Shown one piece after another: positions 5,737 to 5,765 of a stretch of DNA of 5,765 nucleotides. Numbering within the stretch: the first letter of the stretch is position 1; the number at the start of each line of letters is the position of its first letter. The DNA is taken from positions 1 through 5,765 of the forward strand of contig LKMS01000105.1 of NCBI GenBank assembly GCA_001563965.1. Direction: 5' to 3'. The DNA is from Haloferacaceae archaeon PL-Br10_E2g29 (GTDB lineage: Archaea; Halobacteriota; Halobacteria; Halobacteriales; Haloferacaceae). The translations under genes and the position numbers were made by a program. A model generated the notes under the pieces. It searched no databases. It saw nothing but the letters and a program-made list of their open reading frames with translations, and was not told the DNA's origin.

Positions 5737-5765
5737 GGCGCTGACCGGTCGGTGGTCGGCGCTCG

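Noticed and set aside
1..5765. CRISPR arrays, insertion sequences, toxin-antitoxin or defence cassettes
   Set aside because: No regularly spaced repeat of suitable length, no transposase-like frame, no terminal inverted repeats and no small paired genes were seen. The window is almost fully occupied by housekeeping genes.

Overview
The window looks like a chromosomal core segment of a halophilic archaeon (class Halobacteria). It is GC-rich, and its proteins are strongly acidic and poor in lysine. Acidic insertions appear in conserved enzymes, the tRNA is of archaeal type, and at least one gene has a T-rich TATA-like box about 25 nt before an ATG, the layout of haloarchaeal leaderless genes. 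I cannot name a genus from sequence alone.

Layout, left to right. A tRNA-Thr (anticodon GGU) lies on the minus strand at the left edge (1-72). Upstream of it on the same strand are a 224-aa haloarchaeal protein of unknown function (152-826), which resembles a degenerate isoprenyl diphosphate synthase; seryl-tRNA synthetase serS (936-2309); and dihydroorotase pyrC (2361-3722, trimmed from a longer open frame). A 194-bp divergent intergenic region (3723-3916) separates pyrC from the only plus-strand gene, an AMMECR1-domain protein (3917-4519). That gene converges, with only 15 bp between stop codons, on a minus-strand archaeal-type nicotinate phosphoribosyltransferase (4535-5707), whose candidate promoter lies at the right edge.

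How the genes relate. PyrC (pyrimidine synthesis), SerRS and tRNA-Thr (translation) and NAPRTase (NAD salvage) are housekeeping functions. pyrC and serS are 51 bp apart on the same strand and may be co-transcribed. serS, the unknown gene and the tRNA are spaced 109 and 79 bp, enough for separate promoters. I see no evidence that all six form one pathway.

I found no mobile element, CRISPR array, toxin-antitoxin pair or defence cassette, and no clear new system. The points worth a second look are subtle. There is an exact 11-bp repeat, present three times and read in two frames, near the 5' end of the unknown gene. That gene has a prenyl-synthase-like fold signature without the Asp-rich catalytic motif. 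The dihydroorotase lacks a lysine at the metal-bridging position. The NAPRTase lacks the cysteines of the zinc-knuckle described in its Thermoplasma relative. Perfect or near-perfect palindromes occur at two promoter positions.
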